Shown in pieces: positions 8,839-17,048 of a stretch of DNA of 64,000 bases; position 1 is the stretch's first letter; the number at the start of each line of letters is the position of its first letter. The stretch covers positions 62,001 to 126,000 of the forward strand of contig NZ_VTUZ01000016.1 in NCBI RefSeq assembly GCF_008369935.1. The letters are read 5' to 3'. Position numbers and translations under genes: made by a program. Source of the DNA: Paraburkholderia panacisoli (GTDB taxonomy: Bacteria; Pseudomonadota; Gammaproteobacteria; Burkholderiales; Burkholderiaceae). The notes beneath the pieces were generated by a model. The model was not told the DNA's origin. It saw only the letters and a list, made by a program, of their open reading frames with translations, and did not search any database.

Positions 8839-9777
8839 ATGCCGCTTCGTCTGCCACCTCTGCCCGCGCTTCGCTTCTTCGAAGCGGCCGGCAGGCATCA
8901 GAGTTTCAAGCTCGCCGCCGCCGAGCTGAACGTCACGCCGAGCGCGGTCAGTCACGGCATCGTCGGTCTGGAGCAGGCGCTCGGCGTCGAACTGTTCGTG
9001 CGCGAACCGCGCGGCATCTCGCTGACGGTGACCGGCGCGGACTACCTGTCCTACGTTGCCGAGGCGTTTTCGCTGATCGCCATCGGCACGCAGCGGCTGC
9101 CGAACCATCGGGCGGATCGCCCGATCGCGCTGAGCTGCGCACCAACCTTCGCGTCACGCTGGCTGCTGCCGCGCCTCGCCGGTTTTCGCGCGCGCTGGCC
9201 GAAGCTGAACGTGAGCGTCGACACCTCGCATCGCCAGGTCGGCTTTCCGGTCGACGGCTTCGATTTCGCGATTCGTCTGAGCCGGGCGCCGGTGGCGGGC
9301 TCGGCCTGGACGCGCCTGTTCGGCGAACGGCTCGTGCCCGTGTGCAGTCCCGCTTATCTGGAGAGCTTGCGCGGCGCGCACGGGAACATCGAACTCCGGC
9401 ACGCGACGCTGATTCACGTGAACGCCGCGAGCGAGGACTGGCAAACCTGGCTCGACGCGACCGGCGCCGACGGCATCGAAACCGCCGGCGGCTTGCGCGT
9501 CGACACGATCCAGCTCGCGTTCGAAGCGGCCTGCATGGGCCTCGGCGTCGCGCTCGGCAGAAGGCCGCTGGTCGATAGCGATCTGGCGAGCGGCGCGCTC
9601 GTCGAAGCCTGTTCCACCACGGTCGCCTCGACCACCGCATATTGGCTGGTGAGCGCGGAAAGCGCGGACAGCCGGCCCGAACTGTTCGATTTCAAACGCT
9701 GGCTCGTGAGCGAGGCCGAGCCGTTCGACATGCGATCCGCGGCCACCGAACCCGGCTCGCGCAGCGCGTCGAACTGA
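8839..9777 (+). CDS. LysR-family regulator, GcvA-like
   Basis: 312-residue LysR transcription factor. The winged HTH occupies about residues 4-64 (LPALRFFEAAGRHQSFKLAA, then the recognition segment NVTPSAVSHGIVGLE) and the remainder is the effector domain beginning near IALSCAPTFASRWLLPRL. The phrase order PPLPALRFFEAA and the SRWLLPRL start of the effector domain are typical of the GcvA-like subgroup. The MFS gene follows 109 bp downstream on the same strand and a DUF899 gene diverges upstream, so either could be its target. The inducer is not deducible. Confidence 0.9.
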   Translation: MPLRLPPLPALRFFEAAGRHQSFKLAAAELNVTPSAVSHGIVGLEQALGVELFVREPRGISLTVTGADYLSYVAEAFSLIAIGTQRLPNHRADRPIALSCAPTFASRWLLPRLAGFRARWPKLNVSVDTSHRQVGFPVDGFDFAIRLSRAPVAGSAWTRLFGERLVPVCSPAYLESLRGAHGNIELRHATLIHVNAASEDWQTWLDATGADGIETAGGLRVDTIQLAFEAACMGLGVALGRRPLVDSDLASGALVEACSTTVASTTAYWLVSAESADSRPELFDFKRWLVSEAEPFDMRSAATEPGSRSASN

Positions 9778-9886
9778 ACCGCGTGCGGGGCGCGCACAGG
9801 TGAGCCGCGCTCACCTGTCGTCGAAATCTTTTCCTTTGCCGCGTTGCGCGCTCGCTGCGACCATGGCGTCGAAGGAGATCAAATCC

Positions 9887-11137
9887 ATGTCGACCGCCAA
9901 CAGCAAACGCTTCGCCCCCGTCTTCAATCCGACCACGCTCGTGATCGTCGCCGGCGCGCTGATTCTGAGCGCCGCGATGGGCATCCGCCAAACCTTCGGG
10001 CTTTTCATCGGACCGTTCTCGTTCGACCGCGGCTTGCCGGTCACGCTGATCGCGTTCGCGATCGCGCTGCACAACCTTGTGTGGGGTTTCGCGCAGCCGT
10101 TCGCGGGCGCAGCCGCGGACCGCTATGGCTCGGCGCCGGTGGTCGCGTTCGGCGCGACGACTTTCGCGGCCGGCCTCGGACTTGCGGCGGTGGCGCCGAA
10201 CGGCGCGCTGCTGATCGTCGGCATGGGACTGCTGGTCGGCATCGGCGTGAGCTGCACGACGTTCGGCGTCGTGCTGCCGGCAGTCGGCCGGATCGCGACG
10301 CCGGAAAAGCGCAGCATGGCGATGGGGCTGGTGAGCGCCGGCGGCTCGGCCGGCCAGGTGTTGATGATTCCGCTCGTGCAAGGCATCCGGTTGAGTTCGG
10401 GCGTCGCCGCGTCGCTCTTCGTCCTCGCGTTCCTGATGCTGCTGATCGCGCCGCTCGGCATCGTGCTCGACCGGCGCGCGAGCGTCGGCACACCCAGCCA
10501 CGAGTCGGCCGCCGCGCCGCTTCGCGAAGTGCTCGCTCTGGCGATCCGGCATCGCGGCTACCGGCTGCTGACGCTCGGTTTCTTCACGTGCGGATTTCAG
10601 CTGGCGTTCATCGCAACGCATCTGCCCGAGTATCTGTCGCTCTGCCATATGCCGGTCGGACTCGGCGCCACCGCGCTCGCGCTGATCGGCTTGTTCAACA
10701 TGGCGGGCAGTTGGGCATGCGGCTGGCTGGGCGGCCGGTTCCGGCAGCATCACTTGCTCGGCTGGCTGTATCTGATTCGCAGCGTGACGATCGGCGCGTT
10801 CTTCCTGCTGCCGAAAAGCACTGCGTCAGTGGTGATTTTCGCGGCCGTGATGGGCCTGACCTGGCTCGGCACCGTGCCGCTCACGAGCGGACTGGTCGCG
10901 AAAGTGTTCGGCACGCGCCACCTGGGCAGCCTGTTCGGCGTGTGCTTTCTGAGCCATCAGATCGGCTCGTTTCTCGGTGCGTGGCTGGGTGGCCTCGCGT
11001 TCGATCTGACCGGCTCCTATGCGCTGCTGTGGGAAGCGACGGTGGTCACTGGATTGATCGCCGCGATGCTGCATTTCCCGATCGACGACACCGCCGTGAA
11101 TACGCTCGCGCTCCGCGCCGAACCGGCCGGTGCGTGA
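9887..11137 (+). CDS. MFS transporter, 12 transmembrane segments
   Basis: 416-residue major facilitator carrier of the inner membrane. It opens with the segment ALILSAAMGIRQTFGLFIGP and carries an AADRYGSAPVV loop equivalent to MFS motif A between segments 2 and 3. The GIRQTFGLF start and PFAGAAADRYG loop place it with oxalate/formate- or CynX-like carriers, which often move small carboxylates or act as exporters. The substrate is not identifiable. Start 9887 (MSTANSKRF) is favoured by GAAGGAGATC upstream over ATG 9800. It is probably under control of the LysR gene directly before it. Confidence 0.88.
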   Translation: MSTANSKRFAPVFNPTTLVIVAGALILSAAMGIRQTFGLFIGPFSFDRGLPVTLIAFAIALHNLVWGFAQPFAGAAADRYGSAPVVAFGATTFAAGLGLAAVAPNGALLIVGMGLLVGIGVSCTTFGVVLPAVGRIATPEKRSMAMGLVSAGGSAGQVLMIPLVQGIRLSSGVAASLFVLAFLMLLIAPLGIVLDRRASVGTPSHESAAAPLREVLALAIRHRGYRLLTLGFFTCGFQLAFIATHLPEYLSLCHMPVGLGATALALIGLFNMAGSWACGWLGGRFRQHHLLGWLYLIRSVTIGAFFLLPKSTASVVIFAAVMGLTWLGTVPLTSGLVAKVFGTRHLGSLFGVCFLSHQIGSFLGAWLGGLAFDLTGSYALLWEATVVTGLIAAMLHFPIDDTAVNTLALRAEPAGA

Positions 11138-11180
11138 GCGTGAGCTTGAGCTTGAGCTTGAGCGCGCGCCGACGGCGCGC
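11134..11180. repeat. Hexamer repeat and hairpin between convergent genes
   Basis: Two GTGAGC units (11134-11145) and three TTGAGC units (11146-11163) begin at the MFS stop codon. They are followed by a perfect 7-bp hairpin, GCGCGCC-GAC-GGCGCGC (11164-11180). The 62-bp spacer separates convergent genes, so the hairpin may help terminate both, although no T-run follows. Confidence 0.5.
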
Positions 11181-11199
11181 GACGCCCACTTGCGCGCGG

Positions 11200-11802
11200 T
11201 TATTTGCGGGGCGCGTCGGGCGTCTTCGGCACACGTCCCATCAAATAGAACTCGTCGTTCGGCCGCATCGAAATGACGTTGGCCATGCGGTTCGACAAAC
11301 CGAAAAACGCGGTAATCGCCGCGATGTCCCAGATGTCTTCGTCGCTGAAGCCGTGCTCGCGCAGCGTTTGAAAATCGGCCTCGTCGACCGTGCCCGATTC
11401 GCGGCACACCTTCAGCGCGAAGTCGAGCATCGCCTTCTGGCGCGCCGTGAGATCCGCCTTGCGATGATTGACGGCGACCTGATCGGCGAGCAGCGGAGCC
11501 TTCTCGTAGATGCGCAGAATCGCGCCGTGCGCGACCACGCAATACAGACACTCGTTCACCGCGCTCGTGGCGACCACGATCATCTCGCGCTCGCCTTTGG
11601 TGAGGCCGCCTTCCTTGAGCATCAACGCGTCGTGATACGCGAAGAACGCGCGGAATTCGTCCGGGCGATGCGCCAGTGTCAGAAACACGTTCGGAACGAA
11701 GCCGGCTTTCTCCTGAACCTCAAGGATGCGGGCGCGGATGTCGTCGGGCCATTCGCCGGGCTCCGGCACGGGATAGCGGCTGATCGGCTGAGGATTTGCC
11801 AT
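11200..11802 (-). CDS. AhpD-like peroxidase-related protein (CMD fold)
   Basis: 200-residue carboxymuconolactone-decarboxylase-fold protein of the peroxidase-related subgroup. The active-site segment NECLYCVVAHG places a CxxC pair at Cys85 and Cys88 with His92, the arrangement that carries redox activity in AhpD. The N-terminal phrase ISRYPVPEPGEWPDDI and C-terminal SNRMANVISMRPNDEFY are typical of this subgroup. The physiological substrate is unknown; a role in hydroperoxide detoxification is inferred from the motif. It is convergent with the MFS gene and 226 bp divergent from the cupin gene. Confidence 0.87.
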   Translation of the reverse strand: MANPQPISRYPVPEPGEWPDDIRARILEVQEKAGFVPNVFLTLAHRPDEFRAFFAYHDALMLKEGGLTKGEREMIVVATSAVNECLYCVVAHGAILRIYEKAPLLADQVAVNHRKADLTARQKAMLDFALKVCRESGTVDEADFQTLREHGFSDEDIWDIAAITAFFGLSNRMANVISMRPNDEFYLMGRVPKTPDAPRK

Positions 11803-12028
11803 GCGATGTCTCCGTTATATCTGTATGGACGATTGTAGCAACGGGGCTAACCGGCCGTAGGGCGTACCTGCGGCGAGCCGCCCCGCGGCCGTTACGCTCG
11901 ACAAAGGCCGATATCGGCTCCCGTATATCGTCTAGACTTTCGGTTCAGGGAGCATAAGCCGGATTGCGGCGACCGGCGCGAACCAGATTGCAGCGGCGGC
12001 AGTCATCGCAGTCATCGCAGGAGCGACT

Positions 12029-12445
12029 ATGTCAGACGTTTTGCACGACGCGCGGGCACCCGTCGTCAAGGTGCGCCCCGACCGGGCGATGGCGACGGCC
12101 CAGCGGCTGCCCTACTTTGTCGGCATTTCCGCGGGCACGGCGGGCAGCACGGGTTTGTCGATGTACATGGTGGTGGTGCCGCCCGGCGGCCATGCCGAGC
12201 CTCACTTTCACGCCGATTACGAAACCGCGATCTACCAGCTCGAAGGCAGAATCGAGACCCGCTATGGGCCGGGTCTGCGCGAGTCGGTCATTACCGAAGC
12301 GGGCGACTTCCTGTTCATTCCTCCGGGCGTGCCGCATCAGCCGTTCAATCTCGACGACACCGCCCCCGCGCGCGCGATCGTGGCGCGCAACCATGCGGAC
12401 GAGCACGAACGTGTCGTGCCGTATGATCCGGCGGTGGATGCCTGA
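12029..12445 (+). CDS. Single-domain cupin protein
   Basis: 138-residue conserved beta-barrel cupin. Motif 1 is PGGHAEPHFHADYETAIYQL, with His and Glu ligands for a divalent metal, and motif 2 is GDFLFIPPGVPHQPFN with the third His. The start ATG 12029 has GGAGCGACT just upstream. Small cupins of this type act as dioxygenases, isomerases or sugar-binding proteins, and nothing here decides between them. It sits between the divergent AhpD-like gene and the DedA-rhodanese gene without close coupling to either. Confidence 0.85.
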   Translation: MSDVLHDARAPVVKVRPDRAMATAQRLPYFVGISAGTAGSTGLSMYMVVVPPGGHAEPHFHADYETAIYQLEGRIETRYGPGLRESVITEAGDFLFIPPGVPHQPFNLDDTAPARAIVARNHADEHERVVPYDPAVDA

Positions 12446-12793
12446 TCTGACCGGGTGCAGCGCCGCCGTTTGTCTGCGCGGTTCGCGCTTCTAGTCCGCC
12501 CCTCAACCGGCGCTGCCCAAGGGCGAGCGCCGGGCGAGGTCAGGAGGCGCCGCCGTCGCTTGCCCATCCCCCGCCATCCAGCAATAATCCCGTCCGCGTG
12601 GCGCTCGTCGGTGCGCCCTTTCGCCACTTGTGCTTAAATCCGCTTTCCGCGGCGATGCGTGTACCGTTTCAGTCGACCTGCCGTCGCTGTCGTCCGGGAG
12701 CGGAACATGCGGCGTGTTCGTCACACGCCTGTCAATCGCGGGCGATTTCATTTCCGATTTCATTGACTTCTACTGCATCTCAGGAGCGCGGTC
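12446..12793. other. Gene-free spacer between cupin and DedA-rhodanese genes
   Basis: 348 bp with no convincing coding frame on either strand. The last 15 bases contain AGGAG, which serves the GTG start at 12794. Otherwise I see nothing. Confidence 0.6.
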
Positions 12794-13822
12794 GTGTGGC
12801 ATTTTCCGGTTGCTATCCCACCCTCGCTGGGCGTATGGGCCGTTTTCATGAGCGTGCTCGTCACTCAGCTCGGCTTGCCGATTCCGGCCGCGCCGATGTT
12901 GATCTTCGGTGGAACCATGGCCGCCATGGGACAGACCTCGTATATCAACGTCGTAGTCGCCGCGGTGGGCGCGACGCTGATCGCCGACTCGCTGTGGTTC
13001 TTCACCGGACGCGCATACGGCCGGCGCCTTTTGAACTACCTGGTGCGCTTCTCGCTGTCGCTGGACACCACCGTGCGCGTCGCGCGCAATACCTATGAAC
13101 GATACGGCGCGCCGATTCTCACCGTCGCCAAGTTTCTGCCAGGCCTCGGCCTGATCTCCGCGCCTTTGCTCGGCACGACCGCGATCAGCGTGGGCGTGTT
13201 TCTATGGTGGGATCTGGTCGGCGCCACGTTGTGGGCCAGCGTGTGGGTGATCGGCGGTGCTGCCTTGCACGCTCAGATCGTGCAACTGGTGCTCCTCGTG
13301 CGACAAAACGGCGGCACGATTTTCGATGCGTTCGCGGCGATCTTCGCGGCGGCGCTGCTGTATCGTTGGGTGCGCCGCTTGCAGTTTCGCCGCTGGCTCG
13401 CGCACACGCGCATCACGCCGGATCAGCTCGACGCGATGATGAAGTCCAACGACCCGCCGCTGATTCTCGATGCGCGTCCGCCCTGCGTGCGCGCGAAGGA
13501 ATCGCACCGGATTGCCGGCGCTCGGCCGCTGGATCTCGATTCACCCGACCCGATCCATCCCGGGTTGCTGAAGCGGCCGATCGTCGTCTATTGCGTGTGT
13601 CCCAACGAAGCGACCGCCAAGCGCATCGTCAACCAGTTGCATCGCAAGAATATTCATCATATCCGCGCGCTCAAGGGCGGACTCGACGCTTGGGAGAAAC
13701 GCGGTTATCCCGTGGAGCCCTTGCCGCCCGACTTCAATACCGCAATGGCGCATCTGATCGAGGATAAAGGCAGCAAAGACGAATACACCGTGCGCGCGAG
13801 ATTGGCGAAGCCGTCGCATTGA
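12794..13822 (+). CDS. DedA-family membrane protein fused to rhodanese domain
   Basis: 342-residue fusion. Residues 1-195 are a DedA/SNARE-associated membrane domain with TLIADSLWFFTGRAYG and the re-entrant-loop signature VAKFLPGLGLISAPLLG. DedA proteins are linked to lipid-carrier flipping and membrane homeostasis. Residues about 205-310 are a cytoplasmic rhodanese domain beginning ITPDQLDAMM, with Cys267 in VVYCVCPNEATA at the position of the sulfur-accepting cysteine, followed by ALKGGLDAWEKRGYPVE. The GTG start at 12794 is supported by AGGAG at 12782. The same fusion recurs in beta-proteobacteria, so it is probably a genuine architecture. How sulfur transfer serves the membrane part is unknown. 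Confidence 0.88.
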   Translation: MWHFPVAIPPSLGVWAVFMSVLVTQLGLPIPAAPMLIFGGTMAAMGQTSYINVVVAAVGATLIADSLWFFTGRAYGRRLLNYLVRFSLSLDTTVRVARNTYERYGAPILTVAKFLPGLGLISAPLLGTTAISVGVFLWWDLVGATLWASVWVIGGAALHAQIVQLVLLVRQNGGTIFDAFAAIFAAALLYRWVRRLQFRRWLAHTRITPDQLDAMMKSNDPPLILDARPPCVRAKESHRIAGARPLDLDSPDPIHPGLLKRPIVVYCVCPNEATAKRIVNQLHRKNIHHIRALKGGLDAWEKRGYPVEPLPPDFNTAMAHLIEDKGSKDEYTVRARLAKPSH

Positions 13823-14056
13823 TCTGCGCGACGATGCGTGGACCGGGCGGCGGCACAGCTGCCGCGCGTGAAGGCTCCCGCCGATGCAGCCATTGCGATG
13901 CGGCGGCGCGCGGCCTTCCCTTCCTTCAGACTGAACAAGCATTTTGAATATTTCACGCGCGCATCACCGATTGCGTCGTCAGATAAATCCAGTAAAGCAT
14001 TCCTAAATATAAACACACCCACGCTCATTCGAAACCAGAGCTAATTTCCCGGCACT

Positions 14057-14073
14057 ATCGGGAAAGTCCCGAT
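14057..14073 (+). terminator. Inverted repeat followed by T-rich tract
   Basis: ATCGGGA-AAG-TCCCGAT forms a perfect 7-bp stem with a 3-base loop, followed by CAATCTTTT on the plus strand. This could be a weak intrinsic terminator, but it is about 235 bp past the DedA-rhodanese stop. Confidence 0.35.
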
Positions 14074-14092
14074 CAATCTTTTGCGAAAGGGA

Positions 14093-14120
14093 TTGACTGC
14101 CTTATTGGCTCGTATATGCT
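14093..14120 (+). promoter_or_regulatory. Sigma-70-like promoter with no nearby gene
   Basis: TTGACT and TATGCT are separated by 16 bases, close to the -35/-10 consensus. The first supported start codon downstream is 14808, nearly 690 bases away. Either the leader is long, a small RNA starts here, or the match is chance. Confidence 0.35.
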
Positions 14121-14807
14121 GGCTATCAGGCAGTCGTCGCGCGGGCGTTGCTGGATGTTTCGTGGTGCAGCGAAATCAGCTCGCGCAGTTCAAGACGATC
14201 ATCCCGGCGGCCTGTTTCGTTAAACGCCCCGTGCGGATTTCGAATTAGCCGTTCAATGCTTTCTACGTCGCCAGTCGAGTGTAATCGTGAGAGTCCGAGG
14301 CCCTTTGGTGAGATGGAATCGCAGTCACGCGAGTGGTCTTCGCGCTGACAGCGCCATCGCCGACGGCAGCAGCGGCAGCCTTGCGTTCCGCCGCTTCCTG
14401 TCTGTCTTCCCGATTCTGTCCCGCCGTTCAGTTCGACGTCACAACTCCACTTCCGCACGCGCGTTCATCGCGGTGCGCACAGACGAAGTCGCTTCGCTGC
14501 TGCCGTAGCGCCTTCCACTATTTCGCCGTTCGATTCGGTCGCTTGGGCCAGGCATTGGCGTTGGCCTGAGCGCGCGCTTCGCAGCTGCGCGGTGCTGTGC
14601 CGCCGGTGCACCTCGTGTGCTTCGTGCACCGCAGATGCGTGGCGCAGCGCCGCGGATGAAATCGAATAGCCCGTTCCGTTAGCACGCGCGGCGCGTCCTC
14701 CGTTGACGACGGCCGCCTGCACGACTGCGGCGGCCCTGCGCTGCTTGCGCGCCGTGCTTAACATTTTCCATGTCGCGTCCCGCGAGGCACGCACACGTCT
14801 ATTCGTT

Positions 14808-15611
14808 ATGCGAAGCAAACCTTTGGTCGGCATCAGCGCCGACAGAACGATGCTCGGAGCCCACCCGTCGCACGGGGTCGGTGAGAAATACATCAGCGCG
14901 ATCGTGGACGGCTCGCACGCGCTGGCCATGCTGCTGCCCGCGCTCGGCGCGCGTCAGTCCATCGACGACGTGCTGGCGACGGTCGATGGCCTGCTGTTCA
15001 CCGGCAGCTATTCGAACGTCGAGCCGCACCACTACGGCGGCGATCCTGGCGCGCCGGGCACGCTGCACGACGCCGCGCGCGACGCCACGACGCTGCCGCT
15101 CATGCGCGCGGCGCTCGCCGCCGGTGTGCCGGTGTTGGCCGTTTGCCGGGGCTTGCAGGAAATGAACGTGGCATTCGGCGGGACCTTGCATCAAAGCGTT
15201 CATACGGTGGCTGGGCTGAACGACCACCGCGAGAACAGGAAAGACGACCTGGACGTGCAATACGCACCGTCGCATTCGATCAGGCTCACCGCAGGCGGCT
15301 TGTTGCAGCGGCTCATTGCAGCACCTGCGGGCGCACCGAGCGAAGCGCGCGTGAATTCCTTGCACGGCCAGGGCATCGAACGGCTCGGCGTTGGCCTCAC
15401 GGTCGAAGCCGTTGCGCCGGACGGGCTGATCGAAGCGGTGAGCGTGAGCGACGCACGCGCCTTCGCGCTGGGTGTGCAGTGGCACCCGGAGTGGAAGCAT
15501 GCGGACGACGCGCTCTCCACCGCGATCTTTCGCGCGTTCGGCGACGCCTGCCGCGAGCGAATGCGCAAGAGGGCCGGCTGTGGAGCGGCGTTTGCCGCGA
15601 CGCATGCCTGA
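14808..15611 (+). CDS. puuD: Gamma-glutamyl-GABA hydrolase-like class I glutaminase
   Basis: 267-residue class I glutamine amidotransferase-fold hydrolase. The nucleophile Cys113 lies in AVCRGLQEMN, and His226 and Glu228 in QWHPEW complete the triad. LLFTGSYSNVEPHHYGG is typical of PuuD, which splits gamma-glutamyl-GABA into glutamate and GABA in putrescine breakdown. ATG 14808 (MRSKPLVGISADR) fits the family start; the frame extends upstream to 14703 without support. The PuuA-type ligase starts 33 bp downstream and an SpuC-type aminotransferase follows. This context strongly favours polyamine catabolism over other peptidase C26 roles. Confidence 0.88.
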   Translation: MRSKPLVGISADRTMLGAHPSHGVGEKYISAIVDGSHALAMLLPALGARQSIDDVLATVDGLLFTGSYSNVEPHHYGGDPGAPGTLHDAARDATTLPLMRAALAAGVPVLAVCRGLQEMNVAFGGTLHQSVHTVAGLNDHRENRKDDLDVQYAPSHSIRLTAGGLLQRLIAAPAGAPSEARVNSLHGQGIERLGVGLTVEAVAPDGLIEAVSVSDARAFALGVQWHPEWKHADDALSTAIFRAFGDACRERMRKRAGCGAAFAATHA

Positions 15612-15644
15612 GCCTTGCGCGCACCAAAACAGAGAGAACGAATC

Positions 15645-16979
15645 ATGCATGACATCGACGAATTTCTGAAGAAACACCACGTTACCGAAATCGAAGCGAT
15701 CATTCCGGATATGGCCGGGATCTCGCGCGGCAAGATCATTCCGCGCAGCAAGTTCGAGTCCGGCGAGTCCATGCGCCTGCCGCAGGCGGTGATGATCCAG
15801 ACCGTCACCGGTGACTATCCGGCGGACGGCTCGCTAACCGGCGTGACCGACCCGGACATGGTGTGCGTGCCCGACGCCAGCACCATTCGCATGATTCCGT
15901 GGGCCGTCGATCCGACTGCTCAGGTGATTCACGATTGCGTCCACTTCGACGGCACGCCGGTGGCGATCTCGCCGCGCCGCGTGCTGCGCCGCGTGCTCGA
16001 ACTCTACAAGGCCAAAGGCTGGAAGCCGGTCATCGCACCCGAGCTGGAGTTCTATCTGGTCGACATGAACCGCGACCCCGACCTGCCGCTGCAACCGCCT
16101 ATCGGCCGCACGGGTCGTCCGGAGACCGGACGCCAGGCTTACTCGATCGAAGCCGTCAACGAATTCGATCCGCTCTTCGAGGACATCTACGAATACTGCG
16201 AGGTACAGGAACTGGAAGTCGACACGCTGATTCACGAGGTAGGCGCCGCGCAGATGGAAATCAACTTCATGCACGGCGATCCGTTGAAGCTCGCCGACAG
16301 CGTGTTCCTGTTCAAACGCACGGTGCGCGAAGCGGCGCTGCGCCACAAGATGTACGCAACGTTCATGGCGAAGCCGATGGAAGGCGAACCGGGCTCGGCC
16401 ATGCACATGCATCAAAGTCTCGTCGACGAGGAAAGCGGCCACAACGTGTTCACCAGCGCCGACGGCAAGCCGACTTCGCTGTTCACGAGCTACATCGCCG
16501 GCTTGCAGAAGTACACGCCGGCGCTGATGCCGATCTTCGCGCCGTACATCAACTCGTATCGCCGCCTGTCGCGTTTTATGGCCGCGCCGATCAACGTCGC
16601 ATGGGGTTACGACAACCGCACCGTGGGCTTCCGCATTCCGCATTCGGGCCCTGCCGCGCGCCGCATCGAAAACCGCATTCCGGGCGTGGACTGCAACCCG
16701 TATCTGGCGATCGCCGCCACGCTGGCCGCGGGCTATCTCGGCATGACGCAACAACTCGACGCCACCGAGCCGCTGCTCAGTGACGGCTATGCGTTGCCGT
16801 ACCAGTTGCCGCGCAATCTCGAAGAAGGCATGACGCTGATGGCCTCATGCGAGCCGATCGCCGAAGTCCTCGGCGACAAGTTCGTCAAAGCCTACCTTGC
16901 TCTGAAAGAAACTGAATACGAGGCGTTTTTCCGCGTGATCAGTTCGTGGGAACGCCGGCATTTGCTGCTGCATGTCTGA
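15645..16979 (+). CDS. puuA: Glutamate-putrescine ligase-like glutamine synthetase
   Basis: 444-residue glutamine synthetase-family ligase, predicted to join glutamate to putrescine or a related polyamine using ATP. It has the GS core segments EVGAAQMEINF (metal-binding glutamates), GSAMHMHQSL (ATP-site histidines), NRTVGFRIPHSGPAARRIENR and DCNPYLAIAATLAAG. The opening DIDEFLKKHHVTEIEAIIPD and absence of the adenylylation tyrosine region typical of GlnA place it with PuuA-type enzymes. The start is 15645 (MHDIDEF), close behind AGAGAGAACG. It is 33 bp after the PuuD-like gene and 69 bp before the aminotransferase, so a single operon is likely. Exact amine specificity is not readable. Confidence 0.87.
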   Translation: MHDIDEFLKKHHVTEIEAIIPDMAGISRGKIIPRSKFESGESMRLPQAVMIQTVTGDYPADGSLTGVTDPDMVCVPDASTIRMIPWAVDPTAQVIHDCVHFDGTPVAISPRRVLRRVLELYKAKGWKPVIAPELEFYLVDMNRDPDLPLQPPIGRTGRPETGRQAYSIEAVNEFDPLFEDIYEYCEVQELEVDTLIHEVGAAQMEINFMHGDPLKLADSVFLFKRTVREAALRHKMYATFMAKPMEGEPGSAMHMHQSLVDEESGHNVFTSADGKPTSLFTSYIAGLQKYTPALMPIFAPYINSYRRLSRFMAAPINVAWGYDNRTVGFRIPHSGPAARRIENRIPGVDCNPYLAIAATLAAGYLGMTQQLDATEPLLSDGYALPYQLPRNLEEGMTLMASCEPIAEVLGDKFVKAYLALKETEYEAFFRVISSWERRHLLLHV

Positions 16980-17048
16980 GGCGGGATTGGAGAAAAGGCC
17001 CTGTTTCAAGACTTGATTCGCGAATGCAAACGAAAAAACGGAGGCTGT

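Larger units (their letters stand above)
13823..14807. other. 985-bp region without a supportable gene
   Basis: No frame on either strand has a ribosome-binding site, recognisable motif or codon pattern like the neighbours. Local GC drops around 13930-14130. It contains an inverted repeat (14057-14073) and a promoter-like sequence (14093-14120) far from the next start codon. A 110-codon minus-strand frame at 14126-14458 is the best open frame but is Arg/Ser/Cys-rich and unconvincing. A decayed gene or a non-coding RNA is possible. Confidence 0.55.

Noticed and set aside
14126..14458. Minus-strand frame of 110 codons in the gene-free region
   Set aside because: No ribosome-binding site, Arg/Ser/Cys-rich composition and no recognisable motif; possible remnant only.
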